A stretch of DNA of 64,000 nt from Bacillus aquiflavi (GCF_019915265.1 NZ_CP082780.1:1488001-1552000); one strand, 5' to 3'. Shown: positions 46,989 to 56,613, counted from the stretch's first letter. Notes: generated by a model not told the origin, from the letters alone. Numbers and translations: made by a program.

Positions 46989-47858
46989 TCATTCATCTAT
47001 CGGGCTTGTAATTGTTACGATATACTCAATGTTCTCTATGTTTTTGTTAATCGTATTATGAAGCAATTCAATTAAATATTTATCAAAAATATCGAACTGA
47101 TAACGATAGCTACTTAAAACCGTGAACACTTCTTTTTCTTCATGGATATAGTAATATAAAAGGTAGTTTTTCTTTAACAAATGCTCATTATCCACTTTAT
47201 TTTTAATAACAGCCTCACCAGTTTCTTTTGACTCTTCCATGAGATCAATCAAATTTTCTGGAAGGCTTTCAGAAAAAACCGCATAAGAAAATGGTGCTTC
47301 AAAATAATTGCGGTATCCAGTTTGAATTTCCTCAAGAAAATATTGTAAAACCTCAAAAAAATCAATCGATGCATCATTTAAAAATTCAAGTGTTTTGCCA
47401 GCTGCTTGTTCGCTTGTTAAATAAGCCATCAACTTCGCTTTTCCTCCGCTCACTTCAACAGTGTGTATCGCAGCTTGTTCGATATTTTCTACTTCAAATT
47501 CTAAATTAAAAAATTTAAATCTTTTTAAACGTTTAAACGCTACTGGAATAACAAGAAAGAAAAGCATCCAAATAATAAGTAAAAAAATACCTCGAAAAAT
47601 AATTTTATTTAATGGAGATTCGACAATTGGTTTTACAACAACATTCATCCAAGTATCTTGTTGATTTATAATTTCCACTTCGGTGTTTTCTGTTTGGGGG
47701 TGTAAAAAAATAGCTTTTGGATCATCCTGAACTGTTTCTATTAAAAAAATAGAAGAAGCTATAACCATCCAACTAAAAATTACAACAATTCCTCCTGCGT
47801 ATATATAGGGAATAAAGAAATTTATCCATTGGAATAATGTTCTTTTTTCGCTAAACAT
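46989..47858 (-). CDS. Two-helix membrane protein of unknown function
   Basis: 289 residues with membrane helices at about 15-38 and 88-112, an extracytoplasmic loop of about 50 residues between them, and a soluble cytoplasmic domain of about 170 residues (KLMAYLTSEQAAGKTLEFLN and IENIEYIVTITSP at the end). The two-helix anchor plus mixed alpha/beta cytosolic domain looks like a sensor or regulator of a membrane process, but no motif confirms this. It is monocistronic. Confidence 0.6.
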   Translation of the reverse strand: MFSEKRTLFQWINFFIPYIYAGGIVVIFSWMVIASSIFLIETVQDDPKAIFLHPQTENTEVEIINQQDTWMNVVVKPIVESPLNKIIFRGIFLLIIWMLFFLVIPVAFKRLKRFKFFNLEFEVENIEQAAIHTVEVSGGKAKLMAYLTSEQAAGKTLEFLNDASIDFFEVLQYFLEEIQTGYRNYFEAPFSYAVFSESLPENLIDLMEESKETGEAVIKNKVDNEHLLKKNYLLYYYIHEEKEVFTVLSSYRYQFDIFDKYLIELLHNTINKNIENIEYIVTITSPIDE

Positions 47859-48068
47859 TTGTCACCTCCGTGCATACTATATTTATCCATTTTACCCAAT
47901 AATAATAAATCAAACAACAAAAAGCAATAAATTTTGAAAATTCAAACGGAATCATTTGGTTGCAATTAGATGGACAAGGATAGATGAATGTAAATCTAAT
48001 TTCGTTGTAGAGCCCTTTGTTAAATAAATCACAAGTGAAAATGTTATTAAATCCTTTGCTAAAATGGT

Positions 48069-48101
48069 TAACGTCCGATAATATATAGATATCGGACGTT
48101 A
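48069..48101. repeat. Perfect 12-base inverted repeat next to recombinase gene
   Basis: TAACGTCCGATA (48069-48080) and its exact complement TATCGGACGTTA (48090-48101) are separated by nine bases. It ends 27 bases before the recombinase start codon. The geometry (arms of 12, short AT-rich centre) resembles core sites of tyrosine recombinases such as lox, FRT and dif, though their centres are six to eight bases. It could also be an operator. Confidence 0.55.
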
Positions 48102-48128
48102 GAAATGAATAGTATTGGAGATAGAAAG

Positions 48129-49073
48129 ATGTCAATATTACCGAGTGATCAAATACAATTAACAGGAAGATTAGCAGAAATCAAACATCTTATTGAGGCG
48201 GCGAAAAGTAACAATACGAAAAAAGCGTATGAATCAGATTGGAGGCATTTTGAAAACTGGTGTGCGGAAAATACCGTGCAGTCAATGCCTGCTTCAGTTG
48301 AAACAGTTTTACTCTATTTAAATGATTTATCGAAAACTTATAAATATAGTACGATTAGACGAAGAATTTCAAGTATTAGTAAAGCGCATAAATTACGTAA
48401 TCAAATGAATCCGGTACGTCATGATTATATTCAAATGGCCCTTGATGGGATTGGAAAATTAAATGGAAGACGGCAACATTCAAAGCGCGCGATCTTACTT
48501 GAAGATTTAAAAAAAATGGTTGATTGTATCGATACTTCTACTGTTATTGGGAAACGCGATAAAGCTTTACTGTTAGTCGGCTTCGCTTTAGCGAGCAGGC
48601 GATCGGAGCTTGTCGCGATTAATAGGGAAGATATTTATTTCACAAGAGAAGGAGCCGATATTCGGATTCGGCAAACAAAAACGAACGATGACGATGTCGT
48701 AAAGAGTATATTAAAAGTCTCTTCTGCATATTGTCCTGTAGTTGCTTTGGCCGATTGGCTTCAAACAGCAAACATTCAAACGGGCGCTGTTTTCAAAACC
48801 GTTGATAAATACGGCAACATATATAATCGAACAACTGATAAAACAGTTGCACGAGTCGTTAAAAAATATGCGGCACTTGCAGGTTTGGACCCATCTGAGT
48901 ATGCAGGTCATTCATTGCGGAGCGGGTTAGCGACGTCAGCCTCAATGGAAGGGATGAATGACAACAGCATTATGAAACAAACCGGCCATAAAACACGACA
49001 TATGGTTGATCGGTATATTCAAAGCGGTCAGCGTTATAAAAACAACGCAAGTCATATTTTAAGAAATTTGTAA
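48129..49073 (+). CDS. Tyrosine recombinase/integrase
   Basis: 314 residues from ATG 48129, eight bases after GGAG. The N-terminal SAM-like domain (KKAYESDWRHFENWC) is followed by the catalytic domain with Arg in SRRSELV, Lys in QTKTND, HSLRSG (His and Arg), GHKT (His) and nucleophile Tyr in DRYIQ. All catalytic residues are present. No phage, transposon or conjugation genes flank it, so it is a lone recombinase, perhaps domesticated. The 12-base inverted repeat just upstream may be its binding or recombination site. Confidence 0.88.
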   Translation: MSILPSDQIQLTGRLAEIKHLIEAAKSNNTKKAYESDWRHFENWCAENTVQSMPASVETVLLYLNDLSKTYKYSTIRRRISSISKAHKLRNQMNPVRHDYIQMALDGIGKLNGRRQHSKRAILLEDLKKMVDCIDTSTVIGKRDKALLLVGFALASRRSELVAINREDIYFTREGADIRIRQTKTNDDDVVKSILKVSSAYCPVVALADWLQTANIQTGAVFKTVDKYGNIYNRTTDKTVARVVKKYAALAGLDPSEYAGHSLRSGLATSASMEGMNDNSIMKQTGHKTRHMVDRYIQSGQRYKNNASHILRNL

Positions 49074-49206
49074 AGACGATTCCATTTAACTAGCATAAGT
49101 TGCTTTTAAAAAAATGATATTTTTGTAATCGTGTAATTGTTTCAATGGTTGTGATAATATTGTATAATTATTAATAAATATGACTGAAAATTAAGGAGAT
49201 TTTACG

Positions 49207-50287
49207 ATGGAACCACAACAGAGAATTCAAATGACATTGACGAAAACAAAAAAACAAAAACCTAATTTCGCTCAGCTTGAGTTTGGGAGAACATTTACAG
49301 ATCATATGTTTGTTATGGATTATTCGGAAGATAAAGGATGGCATGATCCGCGTATCGTTCCTTACGAGCCAATTACGTTAGATCCTGCAGCAATTATTTT
49401 TCATTATGGACAAACTGTCTTTGAAGGGTTAAAAGCATATATCACAAAAGATCATGAAGTTCACTTATTTAGACCAGACAAAAATATGCAAAGATTAAAT
49501 CGCTCAAACGAGCGCCTATGTATGCCGCAAATAGATGAAGATTTGGCATTAGAAGCGTTAAAACAATTAATTGCACTTGAAAGAGATTGGATTCCAACTG
49601 AAAAGGGAACATCATTATATATTCGTCCTTTCGTTATTTCAACAGAACCATACTTGGGTGTGGCACCTTCAACACAATACCGCTTTTTCATTATCCTATC
49701 GCCTGTAGGTGCTTACTATAAAGAAGGGATAAATCCTGTAAAAATCCTCGTTGAAAATGAATACGTCCGTGCGGTTGCAGGTGGAACAGGCACAGCTAAA
49801 ACAGCTGGTAACTATGCTGCAAGCTTAAAAGCACAAGAAGTTGCCGAAGAAAAAGGATACTCGCAAGTTTTATGGTTAGACGGTTTAGAGAAAAAATATA
49901 TCGAAGAAGTCGGAAGCATGAACATCTTTTTTAAAATGAATGGCGAAGTAGTAACACCGGCTTTAAATGGCAGTATTTTAGAAGGGGTAACGAGAGATTC
50001 AATCATTCAACTTTTAAAATATTGGGAAATTCCAGTAGTGGAACGAAAGCTTGGAATTGAGGAAGTGTATGAAGCATATAAAAGTGGCCAACTGGAAGAG
50101 GTTTTTGGAACAGGCACCGCAGCTGTTATCTCTCCGGTTGGTGAATTGCGATGGCAAGATAAAAAAAAATGATTATTAACGATGGACAAACAGGAAAGTT
50201 ATCGCAAAAAAATTATATGATACACTTACTGGAATTCAGTATGGAACAGAACCCGATCCATTCGGCTGGATTGTAAAAGTAAAATAG
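49207..50287 (+). pseudogene. ilvE: Branched-chain amino acid aminotransferase, C-terminal frameshifts
   Basis: The first 318 residues are a class IV PLP aminotransferase ([49 protein letters not shown]). At the A9 run 50161-50169 the frame enters a stop. One more A restores [13 protein letters not shown]; a second shift at the A7 run 50206-50212 restores KLYDTLTGIQYGTEPDPFGW and the end at 50287. Full length would be about 360 residues, normal for BCAT. It makes or degrades Leu, Ile and Val with 2-oxoglutarate. Truncation removes about 40 residues; homopolymer miscalling is likely. Confidence 0.88.
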
Positions 50288-50356
50288 ATTGCGATTTTCC
50301 AAATATTACCTAAAATAAGATATTAGAAATACAATTTACAAAGTCAATAATTGAAT

Positions 50357-50404
50357 GATTCCCCGAAAGATTGCCACGCTTGTCAGCTGAGGCGGAAGGG
50401 AATC
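50357..50404 (+). other. Stem-loop of unknown role
   Basis: GATTCCC (50357-50363) pairs with GGGAATC (50398-50404); within the loop TTGCC and GGCGG can pair. It is unusually GC-rich for the region. It could be part of a small RNA ending at the terminator at 50442-50471. Confidence 0.3.
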
Positions 50405-50441
50405 AGTCGTTTCATAAGTTTGTTTATCAACAGTCTGACAC

Positions 50442-50471
50442 ACCGTAAATGACAAAATTTACGGTTTTTTT
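50442..50471 (+). terminator. Terminator after ilvE
   Basis: ACCGTAAAT (50442-50450) pairs with ATTTACGGT (50457-50465), followed by TTTTTT. Confidence 0.88.
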
Positions 50472-50534
50472 CTGGGGCAAATACTATAAAAAATGAAAAT
50501 ATGAATGTAAATATATCAGCTTTTTTGAACATAA

Positions 50535-50576
50535 AAGGGCATCCAATAGCCGAAAATTGACTTATTGGATGCCCTT
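50535..50576. terminator. Fourteen-base-stem hairpin before the SDR gene
   Basis: AAGGGCATCCAATA pairs perfectly with TATTGGATGCCCTT. It ends 23 bases before the SDR start. On the minus strand it is followed by TTTTATG. It may be a terminator or a leader structure. Confidence 0.6.
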
Positions 50577-50599
50577 AACTTTCGCTAGGGGTGAAGGAA

Positions 50600-51454
50600 A
50601 TGGAGAAAAAATACGTTCTCATTACTGGGGCATCAAGCGGTTTTGGTCTATTAACAACGATCGAATTAGCAAAGCGCGGATTTTCAGTCATTGCAACGAT
50701 GAGAAATGAAGAAAAAAAGGAGAAGGTCATTGAATTATGCAAACAATTTCAAGTTGAAAAGCAAATTACCTGTTTACAATTAGATGTAACATGTAAAAAA
50801 TCATTACAACATTTAAGCGAACATTTAAACCAATTTCCGAAAATTGATATTTTGATTAATAATGCCGGCTTTGCTTTTGGCGGTTTTTGCGAGGAAGTCA
50901 GTTTGCAAGAATATAAAGAGCAGTTTGAGACAAATTTTTTTGGCGTCATCGCCGTAACACAAGCTGTATTGCCATTTATGAGGAAGCAAAAACAGGGGAA
51001 AATTATTAATTTAAGTAGCATTTCTGGGAAAATCGGTTTTCCAGGGCTTTCACCATATGTCGCTTCCAAACACGCATTAGAAGGTTGGTCGGAATGTTTG
51101 CGCCTGGAAGTAAAACCATTTGGAATCGATGTCGCTCTTATTGAACCCGGATCATTTGCCACAAATATTTGGTCAAGCGGCAAAAGAATAGCGAAAAAAG
51201 CAAACAACACGAATTCTCCATATGATTTATATATGAAAGCGATAGAAGATCAACTGGAAAAAGGAAAAGAAGAGATGGGTGATCCTAAAGAAGTGGCCTC
51301 ACTTATCGCTAATATTTGTGAACAAGATAGATTAAAAGCGCTCCGTTATCCAATTGGAAAAGGGGTAAAGCTAGCTTTTTATTTAAAAAAATGGTTCCCA
51401 TGGACAAAATGGGAGCAGCTTTTTTATAAAAAATTGTTGCATAAAAAAGTTTGA
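50600..51454 (+). CDS. Short-chain dehydrogenase/reductase
   Basis: About 284 residues with TGASSGFG (cofactor loop), NNAG and YVASK (Tyr and Lys catalytic), the classical SDR order. ATG 50600 is preferred because AGGGGTG lies at good spacing; GTG 50591 is in frame upstream. The C-terminal FYLKKWFPWTKWEQLFYKKL is a hydrophobic amphipathic end. It is an NAD(P)-dependent oxidoreductase of unknown substrate. Confidence 0.85.
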   Translation: MEKKYVLITGASSGFGLLTTIELAKRGFSVIATMRNEEKKEKVIELCKQFQVEKQITCLQLDVTCKKSLQHLSEHLNQFPKIDILINNAGFAFGGFCEEVSLQEYKEQFETNFFGVIAVTQAVLPFMRKQKQGKIINLSSISGKIGFPGLSPYVASKHALEGWSECLRLEVKPFGIDVALIEPGSFATNIWSSGKRIAKKANNTNSPYDLYMKAIEDQLEKGKEEMGDPKEVASLIANICEQDRLKALRYPIGKGVKLAFYLKKWFPWTKWEQLFYKKLLHKKV

Positions 51455-51468
51455 TCGACTGGTTCATA

Positions 51469-51705
51469 CTAAAACCAATGTTGTTTTGCCTGTTTTTTAA
51501 TCGCAAATATTAAGGAAAGTAACAACCAGACTAAATGTAAAGCATAGAAAGGAATTGCATAAACTGAACTTAAGAAAAATGCTAGTGCTGCTGCGGAGCT
51601 TGAAAGCACAGTGAATACGACGATTTTATTTGCTCCATTCTTAAAAGCTTTAAATAAGATAAATGCAATCGACATTAATAAAATGTTAATTAAGATTACA
51701 TCCAT
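51469..51705 (-). CDS. Small membrane protein with three helices
   Basis: 78 residues, mostly hydrophobic (about 3-18, 28-46 and 52-68), ending KKQAKQHWF. It converges on the SDR gene with fourteen bases between the stop codons. Family unknown. Confidence 0.55.
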   Translation of the reverse strand: MDVILINILLMSIAFILFKAFKNGANKIVVFTVLSSSAAALAFFLSSVYAIPFYALHLVWLLLSLIFAIKKQAKQHWF

Positions 51706-51906
51706 AGTTTTGCATTCTCCTTTTTATTGTAATTTCAAGTTAGCACCGGGCTGGATACTAACAATCTGAAAAGTTATTGGCATTTAGCCAATTCCTATAA
51801 ATGAATGAAAAAGCAAATAATGACGAAAGCTTATCATCCTTACAATTAAATAAAAACATATTAGGGAGGTATCGTTAATTTCTAGTCTGAAGAGGGATTT
51901 CAATTG

Positions 51907-52752
51907 TTAAATGACTGTTTGTCTATTAATTAAGATTAAACCGATGACAATTAAGATCATGCCGATAATTGTGAATAGCTTTATCATATTTCCAAAGATC
52001 AAAAAATCTAACATCGCTGTTACTGGCGGGACAGCGTAAAATAAACTAGTTACTTTCATTAAATGGTCTTTTTCGATTAGATAATATAGTAGAAAGGTTG
52101 CGCCGACTGAAATAACAATCGTCATCCAAGCGAGTGAAACGGAAAACATCATTGTCCATTCAAGTGATTGTTCAAAAAATAATAATAGTAGGAAAAGGAC
52201 TAAGGCACCACTGCTGTACTGGATCGCCATGTTTGCAGGCTGGATGATTTTTATTTTTTTTTGTAAAATTGTACCGACTGTTATACATAAAAGAGATAAT
52301 ATCGCATTTAAAATCCCTATTAAAGTAACAGAAGCAATGATAATATTATCAGCGACGACTAATATTAAACCAACCATTCCAAATAATAATCCGAACCACT
52401 GAACAGTATTGCTTTTTTCCTTTAAGGCGATTGTCGTAATGATCGGTTGTGCCCCTAATATAATCGTTAAAACGCCCGGGGATACTTCATGATAAATCGC
52501 TAAATAGTAGAAAATTTGGTAACCGGTTTGCACACATAATCCCGTAAGTAAAATATATCTCCATTCTTTTATGTTTGTAGGCAGGGCAGTCTTTAAGAAA
52601 AAAACCGCAGTCCATAAAATAATCGCTGCAAATAATAACCTTAAAAACAGAAAAGTAAAAGGATCGGCATCACGCAATCCTAACTCAACAAAAATTGCTC
52701 CGCTGCTCCACATGATAATAAAGGCAAGACGTACAAACTCTATCACAAACAC
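51907..52752 (-). CDS. EamA/DMT-type transporter
   Basis: 281 residues, ten membrane helices in two EamA repeats (for example FLFLRLLFAAIILWTAVF and AVPPVTAMLDFLIFG, typical of the family). It is divergent from a LysR regulator gene with 116 bases between, the common arrangement in which the regulator controls the exporter. Substrate unknown; relatives export amino acids or metabolites. Confidence 0.88.
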   Translation of the reverse strand: MFVIEFVRLAFIIMWSSGAIFVELGLRDADPFTFLFLRLLFAAIILWTAVFFLKTALPTNIKEWRYILLTGLCVQTGYQIFYYLAIYHEVSPGVLTIILGAQPIITTIALKEKSNTVQWFGLLFGMVGLILVVADNIIIASVTLIGILNAILSLLCITVGTILQKKIKIIQPANMAIQYSSGALVLFLLLLFFEQSLEWTMMFSVSLAWMTIVISVGATFLLYYLIEKDHLMKVTSLFYAVPPVTAMLDFLIFGNMIKLFTIIGMILIVIGLILINRQTVI

Positions 52753-52868
52753 CTCTCTTCACCAAGTCGATCGATTTGTTTTTATTATATAATGTTGCTT
52801 ATGATTAGTAAAATTGATATTTTAAAACAAAATAATCGAATTTTTCGATGGAAGGAATGTTTTCATAA

Positions 52869-53735
52869 ATGGAAATTCGCCACTTAAAAACTTTTTTTAC
52901 GATTGTTCGTCTCGGAAGTTTTACAAAAGCAGCAAACTCACTCCGTTATGCTCAATCGACAATTACATTTCATATTCAATCAATTGAGGAAGAACTGGGG
53001 AGCCAAGTATTTGATCGGGTCGGAAAAAAAGTGCAGTTAACTGAAACAGGCAAGCGGCTCTTGCCTTATGCTAAAAAAATATTACATACATATAAGGAAT
53101 TAAAAGATGCAACGTCACTTAACGGTGAAATTCAAGGAGAGTTAGTCATTTCTGCTTCAGAAGCTTTATTAATTTACCGCCTTCCACTTGTAATTAAAGA
53201 ATTTAAAGAAAAATACCCGAAGGCTGTGATTCATTTAAAGCATTTAGACCCGACCCAATTAAAAACCGAGTTAATTGATGGCGAAGTCGACTTAGCGTTT
53301 CTGTTGGATAAAGAAAGAAAGGAAGAAGGGATCCGCTTTGAACGATTAGTCTCCGAACCGATGATGCTTATTTCAAAAGATGTGATATCTTTAGATCGAC
53401 CAGATTCAATGAAAGATCGTGTCTTCCTTTTTACTGAAAGCGGATGTAGTTATCGGGTCGTATTTGAAGAACTAATTGAACAATATTTACATCTGAAAGA
53501 AACTAACAATCTACAATTTTGGAGTATTGAAGCTTTAAAACAATGTGTTATTACGGGACTTGGCATTTCAATACTTCCTTACATTACAGTCAAAAATGAA
53601 ATCCAGCAAAAGAAGCTGCAGGCACAACAAATTGATCAATTAATAACGTATATCGCTTTTCATAAAGATAAATCGCTATCCCCAACGTTAAATGTCTTTC
53701 TTGAAATACTAAGAAATCATACAGAACAATGGTAA
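52869..53735 (+). CDS. LysR-type transcriptional regulator
   Basis: 288 residues: N-terminal helix-turn-helix (MEIRHLKTFFTIVRLGSFTK, AANSLRYAQSTITFHIQSIE) and a substrate-binding domain (about 90-288) with ELVISASEALLIYRLP. It faces the EamA transporter gene, which it probably regulates in answer to a small-molecule effector. It may also control itself from the shared 116-base region. Confidence 0.9.
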   Translation: MEIRHLKTFFTIVRLGSFTKAANSLRYAQSTITFHIQSIEEELGSQVFDRVGKKVQLTETGKRLLPYAKKILHTYKELKDATSLNGEIQGELVISASEALLIYRLPLVIKEFKEKYPKAVIHLKHLDPTQLKTELIDGEVDLAFLLDKERKEEGIRFERLVSEPMMLISKDVISLDRPDSMKDRVFLFTESGCSYRVVFEELIEQYLHLKETNNLQFWSIEALKQCVITGLGISILPYITVKNEIQQKKLQAQQIDQLITYIAFHKDKSLSPTLNVFLEILRNHTEQW

Positions 53736-53827
53736 AAATAAATATCAAATGTTTAAGTTGACATTACATGTTAAATAAGGTAGTTTTGGTATGTGTTTTT
53801 AAATTTTTCAAGGAGAAAAGTGAACGA

Positions 53828-54307
53828 ATGAAAACTTTTGCAAGAGTGAGCTTAACATTATTATTTTGTCTCTATTTGGCGATTTTGACAAAACTCATTT
53901 TATTTAAACATCTTCCTCTAACCGAAATTATGAGCCGTTTTAATTTTACATATGAACAAAATCAGTAGTATTACCACAACTTTATCCCTTTTAAAACGAT
54001 TACTTATTATTTATTTTTGGCTGATATTAATTTAAACATTCGGATTGAGAATATAGTTGGAAACGTAATAGGTTTTGCACCTTTTGGCTTAATGCTTCCG
54101 CTTCTGTCAAAAAAATTCCGCCGGCTTAAAGTTGTTTTACTAGCAACATTTTGTTTAAGTCTAACATTTGAAATTGTTCAGCTTGTATTTCATTTTGGAA
54201 GTTTTGATGTTGATGATTTAATTTTAAATACGCTTGGAGGAGTTTTAGGGTACATACCAACCAAACTATTCATGAATAGCAGAAAGAAACTCTCGCAATA
54301 TATGTAA
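53828..54307 (+). pseudogene. VanZ-like membrane protein, interrupted by an in-frame TAG
   Basis: ATG 53828 (AAGGAG eleven bases before) starts MKTFARVSLTLLFCLYLAIL. A TAG at 53966-53968 stops it after NFTYEQNQ. The same frame continues YYHNFIPFKTITYYLF, then IENIVGNVIGFAPFGLMLPL, FEIVQLVFHFGSFDVDDLIL and NTLGGVLGY, the VanZ signature, to 54307. Full length would be about 159 residues. VanZ-like proteins are membrane proteins linked to glycopeptide tolerance. CAG to TAG is the simplest explanation. Confidence 0.85.
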
Positions 54308-54344
54308 GTTTATAAGATTAAAAATTTTTAAAGGAAGGTAAACG

Positions 54345-54686
54345 GTGTTTTTTATGAATAATAAATATATAAAACTAGGAGTTACGATCGACGATCTTGA
54401 CGCTGTTACAAATGATTTAGAAAACTTGCTGCACATTCAGTTTGCAAAACATGATAGTAGCTATTGGGGCATTTATAATAAAGTCATGCTATCTGATTCA
54501 GAAGAAATGAGACTTGGATTTAATTTTGTTGATGAAGATTGGCGGGAGGAAGAGCATAAGGATTGTCCTCTCATACTAGAATTGAATCGCTTAAAACAGC
54601 CAGAGAAAATGGTGAAATTTCTTTGCGAGCATCTTCCTTACCTCATTCCTTTAAAGATGAAAGACTTCAAACAAGCGGACAAATAG
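54345..54686 (+). CDS. Soluble hypothetical protein
   Basis: 113 residues, acidic, from GTG 54345 (AAGGAAGGT six bases before) or ATG 54354. It begins MNNKYIKLGVTIDDLDAVTN after the possible extension and has a mixed alpha/beta pattern with AKHDSSYWGIYNKV. No motif that I recognise, though small proteins of this sort accompany SUKH/polymorphic toxin loci, and a SUKH-LRR gene follows. Confidence 0.6.
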   Translation: MFFMNNKYIKLGVTIDDLDAVTNDLENLLHIQFAKHDSSYWGIYNKVMLSDSEEMRLGFNFVDEDWREEEHKDCPLILELNRLKQPEKMVKFLCEHLPYLIPLKMKDFKQADK

Positions 54687-54903
54687 AAAAAACTAATGAT
54701 TAATAGCTTACTTTACAAAAGCTTATTTCGATTTTAGCGGAATATGCTTTTTTTGATTACTGATTAAAAGAAGTTTGGAATGAGATACTAGAAAGATTTA
54801 AATATTAGCCCAAAGATTTAAGTGACATTGAAGTCTGATATGTTTTAGTTTATCGTTAAAATACTAAATAAGAAAAATGAGCTGACAAAAAGGAGAAAAA
54901 GAA

Positions 54904-56439
54904 ATGATCACTTCAGTTATAAAAAAATTACAAGAACAATTAAAGATACATTTTCAGCCGTTTTTAAATCCACCTGCGTCTGAGGACAAAATTAAGGCAG
55001 TTGAGAAGGAAATGAACGTAACCTTTCCAGAAGACTTGCGTGCTCTTTATCTGACACATAATGGCGAGAAACAATCGGGGCCGGGATTATTTTTTGGACT
55101 TCCTTTTCTTTCGTTGGATGAAATGCTGACAGAATGGAAATGTTGGGTGGGCTTAGAGGAGGATGAAGAACTAAATACGATTGATGCCTACTCAGTACCG
55201 CAATTGTGGATTAAAGAAAAATACGCGAACCGTTATTGGATCCCGATCAGTACAGACTTTGGGGGAAATCATCTCGGAATTGATCTTGATCCTGATGAAT
55301 GCGGAAAAAGAGGGCAAGTCATTAATTTTGGTGCCGATGAAGAAGTAAAATACGTCATTGCGTATCATCTAAGCGATTTCCTCACATTTATCACAAATAC
55401 ACTTAAAGATGGCACTTACACGATCGACGAACAAGAAGGCGATGTAAGTTGGAGCTATGGATCGATTGAACAGCTCCACTTTTTAGATGCCATTCGTACG
55501 ATGGAACTGCCTGTTCTACATCCGATAGAAAAAAATAGTGCAGATGCCGATGGGTGGTTCGAGCAATTAGATAATGACTGGGTTTCGATTGTAAACGAAA
55601 TGGCGGTAAATCCACAATCATTTACACAAAAGAAAAATTTACTTTTAATGGGTAAAGAGCTGACGCATATTACACCGCTCACAATATGTACAGATGTAAG
55701 GGAGTTGGTTTTAAGCGGCAACTACATTAATAATTTATCACCGTTAAAAGCAATAACTTCTCTGAAAAATTTATATCTTTGCAACAACCCTGTAACGGAC
55801 TTAAAACCAATTGCATACTTGAAACATTTGCAATTTTTAAATCTTGAAAAAACAAATGTGACTAATATCCAGCCGCTTACTGTTTTATCAGCGTTAAAAA
55901 TATTAAATATTGCTCATACTAAAATTGCTGATTATTCGCCTTTATCCGAGTGTAAAAAGCTAGAAACATTGACGTGTGCGATTTCTCATATAAAGCAACT
56001 TGAAGCTATTGTAAACATTGCTGCTTTAAAGGAGCTGCACATACAAAGATTAGAAAACGTGACGGAAGAAGTTTTAGCGTTATTAGGAAATTTAAAAACA
56101 TTAAAGTCATTGAAAATCGAAAACGCCACTTTACAACATGTAGATTTTTTACGTAAAAACAATGCGCTGCAACAATTAACATTTACAAATTCAGTAATTA
56201 AAGATGCTTCAACGATAGTAAAACTAAGCCGTTTAACGAAATTAACGTTAGAAGGTTCGACAATTGGCAATCTTGAAAGCATTGCCTCTTCAAAATCTTT
56301 AACTACATTTACAGGCTCTTTTGCACAATTTTATTTGTTAAAAGATTTATTTATTCAAAAAATAGATTTTTCACAGCTTGTTGGAGAAACATCAGAAGAG
56401 GAAAAAGAAATATGGCTTCATTATTTAAGAAAATATTGA
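54904..56439 (+). CDS. SUKH (SMI1/KNR4) domain-leucine-rich repeat fusion
   Basis: 511 residues. The N-terminal SMI1/KNR4 domain (about 12-165) has AVEKEMNVTFPEDLRALYLT, HNGEKQ and YWIPISTDFGGNHLGIDLD. After a linker come about ten leucine-rich repeats of 21-22 residues (about 245-480), such as LYLCNNPVTDLKPIAYLKHL and LNLEKTNVTNIQPLTVLSAL. There is no signal peptide, so it is cytoplasmic. SUKH proteins are immunity proteins against polymorphic toxins or bind partner proteins. No toxin gene is adjacent. LRR fusion may add a second binding surface. Confidence 0.87.
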   Translation: MITSVIKKLQEQLKIHFQPFLNPPASEDKIKAVEKEMNVTFPEDLRALYLTHNGEKQSGPGLFFGLPFLSLDEMLTEWKCWVGLEEDEELNTIDAYSVPQLWIKEKYANRYWIPISTDFGGNHLGIDLDPDECGKRGQVINFGADEEVKYVIAYHLSDFLTFITNTLKDGTYTIDEQEGDVSWSYGSIEQLHFLDAIRTMELPVLHPIEKNSADADGWFEQLDNDWVSIVNEMAVNPQSFTQKKNLLLMGKELTHITPLTICTDVRELVLSGNYINNLSPLKAITSLKNLYLCNNPVTDLKPIAYLKHLQFLNLEKTNVTNIQPLTVLSALKILNIAHTKIADYSPLSECKKLETLTCAISHIKQLEAIVNIAALKELHIQRLENVTEEVLALLGNLKTLKSLKIENATLQHVDFLRKNNALQQLTFTNSVIKDASTIVKLSRLTKLTLEGSTIGNLESIASSKSLTTFTGSFAQFYLLKDLFIQKIDFSQLVGETSEEEKEIWLHYLRKY

Positions 56440-56613
56440 ATATAATGTTAATTCGGTTGTTTTAATAGGTCTTATTATCTATTTTTTAAAAAACCACCCC
56501 TAATATTAATAGATGAACATGATAAAGTGATCGTCTATTTTCTTAAACTTATAGGATATAGACTAACATTTTTCGCTTAAAAAGGTACGTCCTTATTACA
56601 GTAGCCCATTTTA

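Larger units (their letters stand above)
50288..50599. other. Intergenic region rich in hairpins
   Basis: It holds the 50357-50404 stem, the terminator at 50442-50471 and a long hairpin at 50535-50576 just before the SDR gene. No open reading frame of note. Confidence 0.6.

Noticed and set aside
32003-49099. A 16-base exact repeat (ATTTAACTAGCATAAG) near 32004 and 49083, the second just after the recombinase gene
   Set aside because: In AT-rich sequence of this length one chance match of this size is expected; no flanking duplication or inserted element accompanies it.
55403-56282. Several long antisense frames opposite the SUKH-LRR gene
   Set aside because: They have low-complexity composition and no start signals; the plus-strand protein is clearly the coding one.
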